From: Dryas octopetala
Taxonomy: Eukaryota > Streptophyta > Magnoliopsida > Rosales > Rosaceae
Length of the DNA: 64,000 bases
Assembly: GCA_963921425.1 (NCBI GenBank)
Contig: OY992840.1
Span: 2,110,501-2,174,500, forward strand
Direction: 5' to 3'
Both the position numbers and the translations under genes were made by a program. This document shows, piece after piece, positions 46,425 through 58,470 of the stretch (position 1 is the stretch's first letter; each line of letters opens with the position of its first letter). The notes under the pieces were generated by a model. The model did no database searches, was not told the origin of the DNA, and saw only the letters and a program-made list of their open reading frames with translations.

Positions 46425-48451
46425 CTAGCAGACCACGTACGCGGTCCAGTCAAAATCAGGGCAGATCTCCTCAAGCTTTAATTTGCAATCGCCAAAGCTA
46501 ATTGCATAATCGCTGTTATACTCGTCCAACTCCTGCCTGGATTGGCTCAGCTCCTGCCAGCACTGCTCCAACTCTTGCCTACCCTGGTCCGCCTCCTTCC
46601 TGGCCAACAGCAGCTCGGCTTGTAACCCATTGTTCTGGTCAACCAGGGTACTGACTTTCTCTTCAGCTGAGAGCGCTCTGTCCTTCCACACCACAAAGCT
46701 CAACATCTCGTCCTTCATCTTCTCCACCGTGGCAAGGACACTCACATGTGCCTGATAAGTAAAAAACAGTGCCTGTCAGGTTGAATGTTATGAAAGTGTT
46801 ATCACATGCTATAAAATCTAACTTTAGACATCTCATAATAATGTACCACCCTCCCTTACTTGGGACTGCTCGAAAAAGGCTCGCTGCAGAACAGCTAGAG
46901 GCTCAGCACCATCGCCGATCACCCGGTCATCCCTCCCCTTCTTCAGGGACCCTCTGAAGTCTGTCACTGCCTGCTGTACCAGACGATCCTCCTTTGGGAC
47001 CGGATCACGCACATTAGCTGCCCTTTCTCCGGTGCTCGGCCACATCTACTCCAATCTTCCTTTTCTTCCCAGGAGAAGTAACTTTTAGAGCAAGGACGTT
47101 GGTAGACCCACTATGCCTCATAACCCCAGGCACCGGCGCACCTCTACTTGTATTCCCTTGGGACAAGCCACCCCCGACTAACAGCGCCCTCATCATTAGC
47201 CTCCTCTGAGCAGGCGGGGCAGGACCAACCGATCTACTTGTCTTCTTCGTATTGGCCATCTTCACTGTAAGACCATCAAAACCAATGAACACAAGTTATT
47301 TTATCATCAACCAACACTTCAAGAGGAAAAGTACAGAAACTCACCTGAGGCTCCAAAGCCGTACTTGGCCAAATTCTCAGGAGACAGGAGGTATGCGGTG
47401 CTCAACTTTCGGGCGGGTCGACTAAGCACTTTTCGCACCTCTTCCACACTCTCTTCCGACAATGGCAGCCTCTCCCGCTCACCCCCTGCAAAAACAAACA
47501 ACCAAAGATTACTATTAGTACAAGCATACCGTCAACTAATAATCAAAGTGTACACAGACCAATGCATCGGCTCAACCAGACAACCTATTATGTGGAAATT
47601 CGTCGGCACTCTATTCATGGTCACCCTCTCACTCCGACCGAATTTCAGGCTCCACTCGCGAAAAACCATTTTTTCTTCCAGTCCTTATGAGCATCTGGGT
47701 AGCCCACCTGTATTTGGCGAGTTGTGCCATCGGTGAACTGCTCGTTTGGCAATTGCGAGCAGTACACCCACCCTCGCAAATTGGGACTTGACTTAATTTC
47801 AAACAAGTGTGTGAATTGAGCCATACTCGGCCCACCATACCCTTCATCTCGGAACAATACATACAACCCAATTAATGTTCTCCAACTATTGGGTGTTAGT
47901 TGAGCTGGCGCAATTCCTAACTTCCTTAACATATATTGGAAATAGGGATGGAGAGGAAGTCTAAACCCATGGTGAAAACTTTTGGCAAAACACAAAATAT
48001 GCCTCTCCGGCGGGTCACTCAAGACATCACCCTCTCCTGGGAGGCTCAGATGGATGTAATCGGGAATTTGGAACTCCACCCTCAATTTTTCAAGCTCCTC
48101 CTCTTTCATCCTATCCTCACATAGCACATCCACGGACCAGTACGTCCTAGACACCCTGTGTCTACCCACATCACCACCACTTGTAGGCTTTTCTCTATCA
48201 TCACTGTCCTCACTACTAGTGTCCTTTCCTTCCCTTTCCCTCACCATGGATAGGTTCTCTTTTCCGGTTTTGAGCACTTTGCCCACCCCTATGTTTCCAC
48301 ACCCCATCCGGGGTCGGGGCACACTTGGTCTCGTCGGTGTCCCATCACTTGTAGACGCCTGGTCGGACTCTCCATCATCCATGAAATTGTCCTCCCTTAA
48401 CGAATCGTCTGAGGAAACCATGGAATGTCCCACCCCAACACACCTGCCCAT
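46425..48451 (-). pseudogene. Tat-2 antisense gene: PF04195-like plus coiled-coil protein, multi-exon
   Basis: Starts at an ATG at 48451 or 48421 on the - strand. The first exon (to about 47660) has an acidic Ser/Asp-rich start, then a conserved block with GFRLPLHPYFQYMLRKLGIAPAQL and KKWFFASG. This is the counterpart of NGVRLPLHPF...SGDWEF in the Tat-1 antisense gene. Further pieces: 47501-47340 (SRPARKLSTAYLLSPENLAKYG), 47250-46850 (basic linker) and 46745-46425, a strong coiled coil rich in E, Q, L and R ending in an acidic segment. Domain order equals that of Tat-1. No promoter was identified; the GC-rich block 49000-49570 lies upstream of its start. Frame breaks in the middle suggest decay, but introns could explain some. 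Function in the Tat lineage is unknown. Confidence 0.7.
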
Positions 48452-48459
48452 CCAAGACA

Positions 48460-50030
48460 AACCAAAAAATCAAGATGGGAAGTGCTCGGAATACCAAGAC
48501 AACACCATGGACATCAGATCACTACTGGTTTCCCACCCCTCAAATGTGCTCTTCCACCCCCAATTTCACAACATTCACCCTATCACTTTTCACATGTTCA
48601 GCCACCAATCATGCACTCATCAATATTAAAAAAAAAAAATCAATTCAAGAGGAAGAGCAATAAAAACCTAAGCCTTACCCGTATTTCGCGGCTTCAACAG
48701 CTTAGACGGGTTCCGACCCACTTATCTTGTTTCCTATGTACCTGGCCAACAACACAACAACACCCAATAAATTACAAGTCCAAAAATGAAGGCATGTTGC
48801 CTACCCAGTGCTCGGCAAGGTTCATACCCACATGCACCTGCCTCTACGCACATTTTCCACAAATTCACAATCAGAATTCCAAGGTCCACATCGGGTTAGA
48901 CGACTACAATTTCTCACAATTCCAAATTTTCCAAGGCAACAAATTTCACAAACAAAGAGCTTGGCAGGATTCCGAAATTTCTTTCCTCCAATGCTTCGAA
49001 CAGCTCAATCAGAGCCCGGGCTTCCGCACTGCCGACCCCACCTCTTCCAAGCAGCCCCCCCTTGCTGCGCAACGTCCCAGCAGCCCCCCTGCACACCCTC
49101 CGCGCAGCACCACATAGCCCGAGCCGCTCACACCTGTTCCGACCCGAACAGAACCGCCCCGACGAGCAGACCCGCGCACCGAGCCTACAGCTCGACCCAG
49201 CCTCCGAGCCGCTGCCACTAGCTCCGACTCGAGCAGAACCGCGCCGATCCGAGCAGCCAGAGCCCACCTTCTCACCCGAGCAGATCCGCGTTGATTTGCA
49301 CTCCACCCCGTGAAGCACCCCTCCGACCTGCCGCAAACACCGACTCGAGCCCAGCCTACTCGGGTTCCAGCCCAGGCAGCACAGTCGAACAGCCTCCCTG
49401 ACGCGAGCCAACCAGATCCGAGCCCTCTGCTCCTCTTCCTCCGACCCGAGCACCTGTCCCTCCGACCCAAACAGACCCGGCCTCCCCTACTTCTCCGTTC
49501 CGCGCCGCCGACCCAAACAGACCCGGCCTCCCCTACTCCTCCGACCCGAGCACTTCACCCTCCCACCCGAGCCCTCTATTTTCTGTTCTGTTTCAAAACA
49601 CACAGCCTCTTCTATTTGGGTTCTCCAGCTAATATTTACTCCCTCTCTCCAAGATAGTCACACAAAAAAAAAAAAGAGATATGGGTGTGCAATCTTTATA
49701 TTTGGGCTCTACCATTTAATTCTAGAATCTCATTTACAAAGGGCAATATCTCACCATTTAATTGGATGAGATTCAATGGGATTTTACGAAGCGTCTACGG
49801 CTCGGAATACAGAGTGATCAAAATTAAAAAAAAAAAAAAAAAAAATCTTTCATATGTAACCCCCCAAGCTTTCCTACAGTACAGCTTTTCTTGCTAAGGA
49901 ACTTGGGGGACTTCTGGACAGTATCTTAAGCAGGAACAAGTATGTGGTCACTTGTTGTTCTGCTCGGACTTCTTTGTGTACAAAGTTCCCAACTAAGAAG
50001 TATCTTTTGCTTGGAAACTTGCGGGACTTC
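48460..50030. other. Tat-2 region between antisense gene and 3' LTR
   Basis: About 49000-49570 is GC-rich low-complexity sequence made of CCGACCCGAGC-like units, including a duplicated stretch (AGACCCGGCCTCCCCTACT at about 49465 and 49518). Proline/arginine-rich open frames here look compositional, not genic. Poly-A runs at about 49661 and 49828. The purine-rich GGAAACTTGCGGGACTT just before 50031 is the likely polypurine tract. Confidence 0.5.
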
Positions 50031-50912
50031 TGTTCGTATGACTAATCATCTGGGCATAACGACAAGTCACATAAAGCTTAACATCATGTCATTTGGGCCT
50101 AGGCCCAAAAGATAAGCCCCTCCTAAGCTGACAGAACCGCCCCCGAATTTCCACCCTGAAACCCGGAGGGTCCTGCAGGAATCCAAAATCAAGGAAAATT
50201 CTACAGAAAATTCGGCAGAACCTCCCCTGAAATTGGACTAACCCAGAAATTTCAAATCCTGTTAAAAACACTTCTAAACAGCAACCACCTCTACCACAAC
50301 TAAAGATAATGTCTCAGACCCACAACAAGTAATACAAATCTAATTAGAGCATATCTAATCCACTATACAATCATATCTCATTCTATTTATTTCAAGGGAA
50401 ACCTTGATCCTATTATACCAATAGGCTGGAGATGGATAACACGAATGCCTCGACGTGTTTGGCTCGACTTCCACAAAAGCTACTACCTGGGGGGACAATT
50501 TAAGATAAAACAAGAAAACGGTGAGATAGGCTCAGTGAGTGGACAGTTAAATGGAATTGAAAATCAAAGATTAAATATCTTTTCAGAAAAAACCTTTTAC
50601 ACACGTTTAACTCTAAAACCTTACGATGTCCTTTGAAATCTCCCAGTTTTTTTTTAAAACCAATTTCCCAGTAAAATAAAATCTGAAGCTGAAAATCAAA
50701 CTTTGTATCCAAGTTCTCAAACTGAAATCGATACTGTCAATTTATAAATAAATAACTTGCGCTGAAAACTTTCTTCTCAAACATTCTCAATATACTGAAA
50801 ATCAATAAAACTGTTCAACTGAAACCGTCTTACTTAAAACCTTTGCTGTCATAAATTCATCACTTAAAATACTTAACAATTGAAAACACACACCAGTCAG
50901 TTACCCATATAA

Positions 50913-51045
50913 TCTGTCATACATGTGCAGAGCCGAGAATCTGTCATACGCATGCAGAGCCATAAATTCTGTCATACATGCGCAGAGCCGAGAATCTATC
51001 ATACGCATACAGAGCCATAAATTCTGTCTTACGTGCACGCAGAGC
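50913..51045. repeat. 27-28-bp tandem repeats in solo LTR copy 1
   Basis: About five units alternating between CTGTCATACATG(T/C)GCAG AGCCGAGAAT and CTGTCATACGCATGCAG AGCCATAAATT forms. Solo LTR copy 2 has a related patch at about 56195-56400, built on GGTCATACACCGCCGA. Confidence 0.75.
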
Positions 51046-52529
51046 GGCCCCCAAAGGGCGAAGCATCCCGACACACGGCCCAAAGCCTATATGTGTGCCG
51101 TGATGGGTCCCAAAGACCTATTTAATCTGATAACCTGGAGGGTACTGCAAGGTGGTTTGAAAACCATTTTTTTTTTCATAAACCAAATATATCCTTTTTC
51201 CACCAAAAATAAACATCAAGATACTTCTCCAAAAGAAACTTAAAAGCCATAAGCCAACATACGAAATCCGAATCAAATTCAATATACATAAATCAGAATA
51301 ATACTTTTCGACAAAACCAAAATATTAAATGAACCTTGTAAATAAAACAAGAAACCAAATTTCCTTTCCCAAAGCCCAACAACTCACTAAAACCAACATG
51401 TAAAAATATGTTTTAAAAACTTTCTTATGAAGCATTTGAAATCCATAATCTAACACCTTTGATAAATTCCAAATTTATTTCAAAATGTTAAGTACGAAAT
51501 GATGGATGAAATTTCATAAACTCTATAGAAAACCAAAAATCCATTCAACTTCAAATTCTCAATAAAAATTCACATATCTAAAATAGATAACGAATTTCAT
51601 AAATCATTTAAAGACATAAAAGTCCACTCACTGTCTACTCCGAATTATACCGAAACCTTTCCGAAATTGATTCCTACTCACGACCCCTTACTTGTTTGTC
51701 ATTCCTACTCACAATCTATTGTATAATAATTGCTTAATCCTCACTCATATACCTCAACAGTAAACATTTCTTCTCTAGTTCAGCAATTATCATCATAGTA
51801 TCTTTATAATTCCCACTTAATCCTTTAGTCTCAATCCTCGTCAATTCCTTCTCATGGTCTAAATCCTATACTTAGCTTCCTCTAACATAAAGCATAAAAT
51901 CACACAAAACTGACAATTTATTAACGGTACTCTACATTAAAAGTCCGATAAGTTTTCACTCACAATTTAACTACGTAAAAGACCGAAATACCCTTCACGG
52001 TGCCATTGCTCGAATACCAAATCCGGCAGCATAACGGCATCGGGAATAAGATTTCCCGAGCCCGTGTACCTGTTAAGACCAGACAACCAACTTTATATAT
52101 AGAAATCACAACTGGTCGTTTAATCGTCCAAAACGGGCGGTCGCCACCACACACGGTGGCTGCCCGGCCTTAAACAACACAGAAATTTCACAGAACTCAC
52201 CAAACAACCTCCGAGGATTTCCTAGAAGTTCAATGTGGGCAAAAAGAGACAAACGACCGCTGACCCGCCGCCACAAGTGGCGGAGGCAGTGGTGGCAGCG
52301 GCGATAGATCCTAAAAAAAATTTGTTTTTCAACTAAAAATCAACCCCAATCAACCTAGGCACTTCAATTGGACGAAAAACAATTCAGAAATCATTTAAAT
52401 ATGCTCAATTCAAGGTAAACCCGAAATGGGTACAAGCCCTAAAATTTCAAATCTTTAGATTCTCAAAATTGACACGCAATAACAAGGGGGAAAGAAGGCC
52501 CATACCTCGAGGATCATTTTTGACAACTT

Positions 52530-52905
52530 GACCGACGGCCAAATCTCACCGGAAATGGCCGAAAACGGCGGTGGAAGCCGGCGGCTGACTTGGCTTCCCG
52601 AGCTCATTGCTCCATCGTGGAGCATCGTCTGGACAAACGGAGCCCATGGTTGAACTCGCCGTGGTGAGAGGAAGAGGACCCAGTAAGTTTGGTGTCCCGT
52701 CGTCGCCAGAAAAATGAGACCGACGGCCAAATCTCACCGGAAATGGCCGAAAACGGCGGTGGAAGCCAGCGGTTGACTTGGCTTCCCGAGCTCATTGCTC
52801 CATCGTGGAGCATCGTCTGGACAAACGGAGCCCATGGTTGAACTCGCCGTGGTGAGAGGAAGAGGACCCAGTAAGTTCGGTGTCCCGTCGTCGCCGGAAA
52901 AATGA
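52530..52905. repeat. 188-bp tandem duplication in solo LTR copy 1
   Basis: The segment starting GACCGACGGCCAAATCTCAC at 52530 is repeated at 52718 with very few differences. Copy 2 of the LTR has a single equivalent block near 57521, so the duplication is specific to copy 1. Confidence 0.85.
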
Positions 52906-55590
52906 GATCGCCGGCGGTGAGCTGTGTTTTCTCTCGACTGTTCCTGCGCGTGGAAGGGCTCGCCGGTGCAAGGGAGACGCGAGGGAGGATGACTGGCGGC
53001 TAGGGGTCACGTCAGTGGCCTTCGGCCATCGTGGGTTGGCCGGCGATGGTGAGTTCTTACCGGAGCTGGCCGTGCGCAGAAGGAAGAAAAGGCAGAGAGA
53101 GAGTCGGGGAGAGAGAAATAAAAAGGGGAGAGAGAATGTTCTAGAGAGAGAGAGAAATCCCCTAAAAAAAATCTGATTTTGAAATTTTTAAAACCCAAAT
53201 TTGTCAATTTTACAAAATTGCCCCTCACTTCAAATGCCTATATCTCTCTAACCGTAACTCGAAATGATGCGTGCTACGTGTCTATGAACTCGTGGGCTCG
53301 AAACCTATCCAACGAACCCAAAGTCAAAATCAAAAGCCCATTTATTTTAAAAGTCAACTTTGGGTCAAGCCCCAAATTAAAACAAAAAAAAAAAAACTTT
53401 TAATTCCAAACCCTTTTTATTTTCCAAATAAATCTAAAATCTTTAAAATACAATTCAACATCCTTTAAAAACCTCTTAAAAACCATAGTTAAATAAAAAT
53501 TTAAATTTCTAGTGAAATTTGAGTTGGGTCGTTACATAAGCTCCTGGGCTCCTAGGCACTGACTTCCTATGCCCAAAGACTAAGCCCTTCCTGGGCTCCT
53601 AGCCCCTGACCTCCTGGGCTCCGGACCCCTAGGCCCCTGACCTCCTAGGCCATGATCTCCTAAGTTCCGGCCTCCCTAGGCTTCGGCCTCCTAGGTCCTG
53701 ACCTCCTATGTTCCGGCGTCCCAAGCTCCAGCCTCCTAGGCCCCGACGCGTGTCAACTCATTCAGATCCACGAAACAAGTGATACGTGGCGCTCCTACAG
53801 TGCCAGTCGTTACAAGAGACACGTGTCATCACAAGATTGGTTGACACTCTTCCAAAAGTATATAAAAGAGGTACTTTCTTGTTACAAAAAGAAGTTCAAT
53901 CAATATTATACTATTCACTCACTCTGCTCACAGATTCTCTGAACACTGACTTGAGCGTTGGAGGAGGTTCGGTCGGTACCACACCGGTGCCCTTCCTGCT
54001 CACTTTTGTGTCCTTGCGCAGGGTGCTTTGGATATTATTCTTTCTCCACTATTCATTAGTCGAACCCAGCTACTCGTTCCTACCCCACTTCGACGTGTCA
54101 TCCTCTCAGTGGGAGGTCAACGGGTCCACATGGTTTGACTCGACGTTGACTGCTTTACCATTTTTGAGCATCAACATAGACATTACCAGAATATGAGCAA
54201 CAAAGCAACCAAACACCACCAAAATGCAACACGTCCAAAATTCCAGGCACAAAACAAAAACAAAAATTGCAGCAAATCAATGAACCGGGAAAGAAAGCTA
54301 CAGGGAAGTAGCTCATGCACGCTCTATTAGTAGTGTCACTCTTCATTATCACTCTGTTAAGCAAACACAAATTATTAGAGGTATACAAACAAAAATTTGT
54401 AATTGTAAAACAATAATTCATGCAAATGAAACCAATAGACCAATAATTCACGATTATAATTACCGAATCATAAGTCATGTCCTCACAATCATGTCTAACA
54501 TAATCTTCATCGTCAAGGTTTAGGTCATCAAGTTGAGAGACATCTAATGGTGCAGATGGCGTGTAATCATTCCCATCAACATTTTCAAACTCATAAAAAC
54601 CTCTTGGTGGTGCCTTTAGTACAACATACCAGTTGGACGTATGATTCTCTCTTGATTAAAACACTTGCTTTGCTTGCCAATATAAATGGATCTTTCTCAA
54701 ATTGATGTTGCCCTTGGTGGAGATTAACCAATGTAAACCCATCTTCTACCTTGACACCATTTCTTATATTTGCCTAATCACAATGAAAGATAGGGAATTT
54801 ATAATGGCTATAGTGTAGCAAAATAATTTCATTTATAACACCATAGTATGGTATTTTTCCAAGAACATGTGAAGTGTCTCTTGCACTTGCACGACACATT
54901 GTATCTGCTTCAATGGAAACCCCACCATTCTGTGTGCTTTTCTCAGCATTCCTTGTGTGAAATCGATTTCCATTAACAATATAACCAGAGAATGATTCAA
55001 CATAGTTCAGAGGCCCACATGCAATCCACCTCAGCATATGTGACATTTCACTACTACCACTTTTTTTCACTTTATTTGATAGCCCTGCAAGTATCTATGT
55101 CTCTTCCGTAAAAGGCTTTCATTTTTCAAAAGACGCCAATCTGAACACTTAAGTTCCTCTAAATGCATGTTGTACGGCAAATTTAGAGAGTGAGTAACAA
55201 CAATATAAACCAATATTACAACTCATTGTCACAAATGTTATCCATAACCAATTGGGCGTCCTTCTACTATTCTTTCATCTTCAAAATTCTCATTGTGTTT
55301 ATGTTGAACACCTATTCCAGCTGCTTGTTTCATGTACCCACTACAAAACCGTGTGATCTCTTCAACTAAATCTTTTTCAGCTATGCATCCCTCGGGTCTT
55401 GAACGATTCTCAACAAATCAGCCCCATCATTTTTTGGATGTAGTTCTTTTCTTATGCCTATCTGTTCCAAATCTTTATGAGAATTCAAGCTATCTTTTAT
55501 CTTGCCTTTCATATTCAAGAGAGTACCAATAATGCTCTCACAAATATTTTTCACCACATGCATCATGTCCAAATTGTGGCGTAATAGTAA

Positions 55591-58470
55591 TGACATGACC
55601 GTCCCAAGATTCCACCTTGGAACCCGGAGTGACCTTGTGGAGTCCAACACCCACCGGGTGTTAGGCCAGCTAATCTCCACTACAATCCAAAATTTATATC
55701 TGAAATTAAATAGAGCATAACTAAATAGAATTTTTACAACATCAAATGCATAAGAACAAATAAGACAAGAATATTATGCCAACAATGTTGACGGACGAAT
55801 GATAGGAAAAGCTGCATGATGCCTCGACGTGGGGCGATCCGACCTAAGCGATCTCTAAAACATGGGGGGAAACGTAAAAAAAAATTAAAAAAATAAACTT
55901 TAAAACAAACCCCTTGAAAACCATTTGTAAAACTGCTCGTTTACTTGAACTCATTTTTTTAAAGATCCCCCAGTTTCAAAATCATTTCTCAAATCCATTT
56001 TTAAATCATCTCAAAACTGTAATTCGAACTCTGAAGAACAAATAGTACTCTCAAGCTGTAAAACTGTAAAAATATCTCAAATAAAAACGCAATGCTCTAC
56101 TGGAACTGTCATTTAAAACATATACTGATGTAAATTCATTTCTCAAAATACTCCACAAACTGAAACCTCACGCCACACTAGTACTCGGGGAACAACTGGT
56201 CATACGTGCACGTAGAGCTAATAATGCTGGTCATACACTGCCGAGTTATCTTTAGGCAAGTACAGAGCAAATATGTAATGCTGGTCATACACCGCCGACT
56301 AAGCAAGTGTAGAGCAAATATATAATGTTGGTCATACACCGCCGACTCAAGTACAGAGGAAATGCTAATCATACACCGCCGAGTCATCTCTAGGCGAGTG
56401 CATAGCAATCTATACCTACTGAGGGGGGGGTACTAATATGGCGGTTTGAAACCGCTTTTGGATATCTCAATAAACCACATCTCAGAAATACTCATCCAAA
56501 TAAAAACTGAAAATATTATTCTTTCAATGAATCCGCTTAAATAAAATCATTCTCAAATCGTGAAAATCACTCGATCAAAATCCTTTCTAAAGAAATAGAA
56601 ATTTTAAACATAGACAACTTAGAATAATACCCAAAAACCATTTCCATAAACCTTCCTTATGAAATTCATGCAATGCAACTATGATCTCAAAAATCTCACT
56701 TCCTTAACTCATATCAGAACAATTATTTAACAAAAAAGTTTCGAACTTATACAATTCAACATATTTTCAAAACATCTCATAAATCATTAATCGAAAATAC
56801 CAAGATAATTAATCATAAATTTAAGTTTCCAAACAGTAATAGTAAATCATTATTATTCTCCTCTTTTCAAAATGAATAAACATGCACTAGGTTGTTTAAA
56901 TACCTCAATTAAGTTAGCATGCAATAATTAAATAATTTTCTTTAAATAAATAAAACCAAAATTGCATCAAACATTTATAAAACAAAGTCCACTCACAGTT
57001 TGCACCGAGCTATGCCGAATCCTTTCCGAAATTGATTCATACTCACGATCCTTCACTTGTTTGCCACTAGAATAGTCGAGAAGCTCATTCGACTGTACAA
57101 CTTGTGAAAAGACAAAATTGCCCTTCTAGTGCCTTTGCTCGGATCTCCATTCCGGCAGCAAGAGGGCATTGGTAATAAGATTTCCCTAGCTCGTGCACCT
57201 GTTAAGATCAGACAACTAACAATTTAATATCCAGTGTTCACAACTTGTCCGTTCAACAGCCTAAATGGGCAATAACCACCACGCACGGTGGCTGTCCGGC
57301 TCCAAACAACACAGAAAAATCACAAAATTCTCACCATAACCTTGGTTGACTGGCCAGAGGTCACAATCTAACAATTGGAGACCAGCACGACCAAACACGA
57401 CAGGACCCGCGGTGGTCCATTGTGGTCAACCTGCAAAATTTTCGAACTCAAAATCAACCTAAACAATTTACACAGGCACGAAGAAGACGTCGAGAGGATC
57501 AATTTTTATACCTGGGTTGACGGCCAAATCTCGCCGGAAATAGCCGAAATCGGCGGCGGAAGCCGCCGGCCTTTGAGTCGTCGATTCGCTGTCATGTGAA
57601 CTCTGATGGACGATCGGAGGGTACCATCATGACGGGTTTGACAAGAGGAAGCTTTCTAGGCCGGAGATGGCTACGAAGACGCCGGAACAGTGAGTCTACG
57701 CCGGAGCTCCAAACCCGCCTAAATTGGGTCGCGGTTTTGGGGGATTTCTAGGCTGAACGGAGACCAGGAGAGGGAAGAGGGAGGGACAGTGAGGCTAGTG
57801 GGCCTTCGACCTCCAGAAGTCGTCGCTGGACGCACCGCCACAAGTCAGAGACAGGCGCGGATGCTCCTGTGCAGCAAGAGGCCCGAGAGAGAGAGAGAGA
57901 GAGAGAAGAGAGAGAATGCCTGAAAAAAATTAGACTTTTGGGTATTTAAAACTCATTCGTGCAGATTTACAAAATTGCCCCTCACTTTGAACATCCGTAA
58001 AACCCAAACAGTAACTCCGATTTATGCGTGCTTCGTGTCTACGAACTCGTGAACTCGAGACCTACCCAATGAGCCCAAAATCAAAATCAAAAGCCCACTA
58101 ATAAGAAGAGTCAACTTTGGGGTTAAGCCCAATTTAAAACGAAAATTAAAAATAAATCCAAAATATTTTATTTCTCAAAGAAATTCCCAAAATAATCAAA
58201 ATAAATTCTCAAAATCTTTCAAATACTTTTCGAGATAAAACTTAGAAAAATACAGGGTCATAAAATTTTAAAACGAAGCATTTTAAATCCAATTAAACTT
58301 TAAATAACGTTAAATCAACTTCAGTGAAAACGTCGAATAAACTCTCAAAACCCCCAAAGTAAATTAAAAAAATTTCTAAGGTTGCAAAACTGAACTTCCT
58401 TGAAACCCTCTTAAAACCAAAGTTAGATAAAAATTCAAACTTCCAGTGAAATTTGAGTCGGGTCGTTACA
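55591..58470 (-). mobile_element. Solo LTR of the same long-LTR family (copy 2, 2880 bp) inside a TNP2 exon
   Basis: Begins TGACATGACCGTCCCAAG and ends GAGTCGGGTCGTTACA, flanked by AGTAA on both sides (55586-55590, 58471-58475). Read on the - strand it starts TGTAACGACCCGACTC, as does copy 1. It lies a few codons after the splice acceptor of a TNP2 exon: removing it rejoins an open frame. No coding region inside; a GA microsatellite lies near 57887-57905. Confidence 0.82.

Larger units (their letters stand above)
50129..53536 (-). mobile_element. Solo LTR of a long-LTR gypsy-like family (copy 1, 3408 bp)
   Basis: Begins TGACAGAACCGCCCCCG and ends GGGTCGTTACA, flanked by TAAGC on both sides (50124-50128, 53537-53541). 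Read on the - strand it starts TGTAACGACCC, a start I associate with long LTRs of chromovirus (Tekay/Del-like) elements. There is no coding sequence inside. It matches copy 2 (55591-58470) over much of its length, for example CCTTTCCGAAATTGATTC, ACTCACGA, CCGGAAAT and GTGAAATTTGAGT. It contains a 27-bp repeat patch (about 50913-51045) and a 188-bp tandem duplication (52530-52905). Solo LTRs arise by recombination between the two LTRs of a full element. Confidence 0.8.
39401..54176 (+). mobile_element. Tat-2: Ty3/gypsy Tat-lineage LTR retrotransposon with a nested solo LTR
   Basis: Starts TGTTCGTATGACTAATC at 39401 and ends GCATCAACA at 54176. The flanks 39396-39400 and 54177-54181 are both TAGAC. 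Order: 5' LTR, gag, protease, RT, RNase H, archaeal-type RNase H, integrase, short tandem repeats, antisense gene, GC-rich block, polypurine-like region, 3' LTR. The 3' LTR is interrupted by a 3.4-kb solo LTR at 50129-53536. Same plan as Tat-1 but a clearly different family (unrelated LTR, diverged proteins) and more decayed. Confidence 0.9.
50031..54176 (+). repeat. Tat-2 3' LTR, interrupted by a solo LTR
   Basis: LTR sequence 50031-50128 continues at 53537/53542-54176, with the intervening 50129-53536 an insertion. The joined LTR is about 738 bp, starts TGTTCGTATGAC, contains the G-box palindrome and TATA box, and ends GAGCATCAACA. Confidence 0.88.

Noticed and set aside
49009..49657. Pro/Arg-rich frames in the GC-rich block of Tat-2
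   Set aside because: Low-complexity repeats explain them on both strands; no start context or domain.
52792..53010. Arg/Ser-rich - strand frames inside solo LTR copy 1
   Set aside because: Repeated three times because of the 188-bp duplication and present in non-coding LTR DNA.
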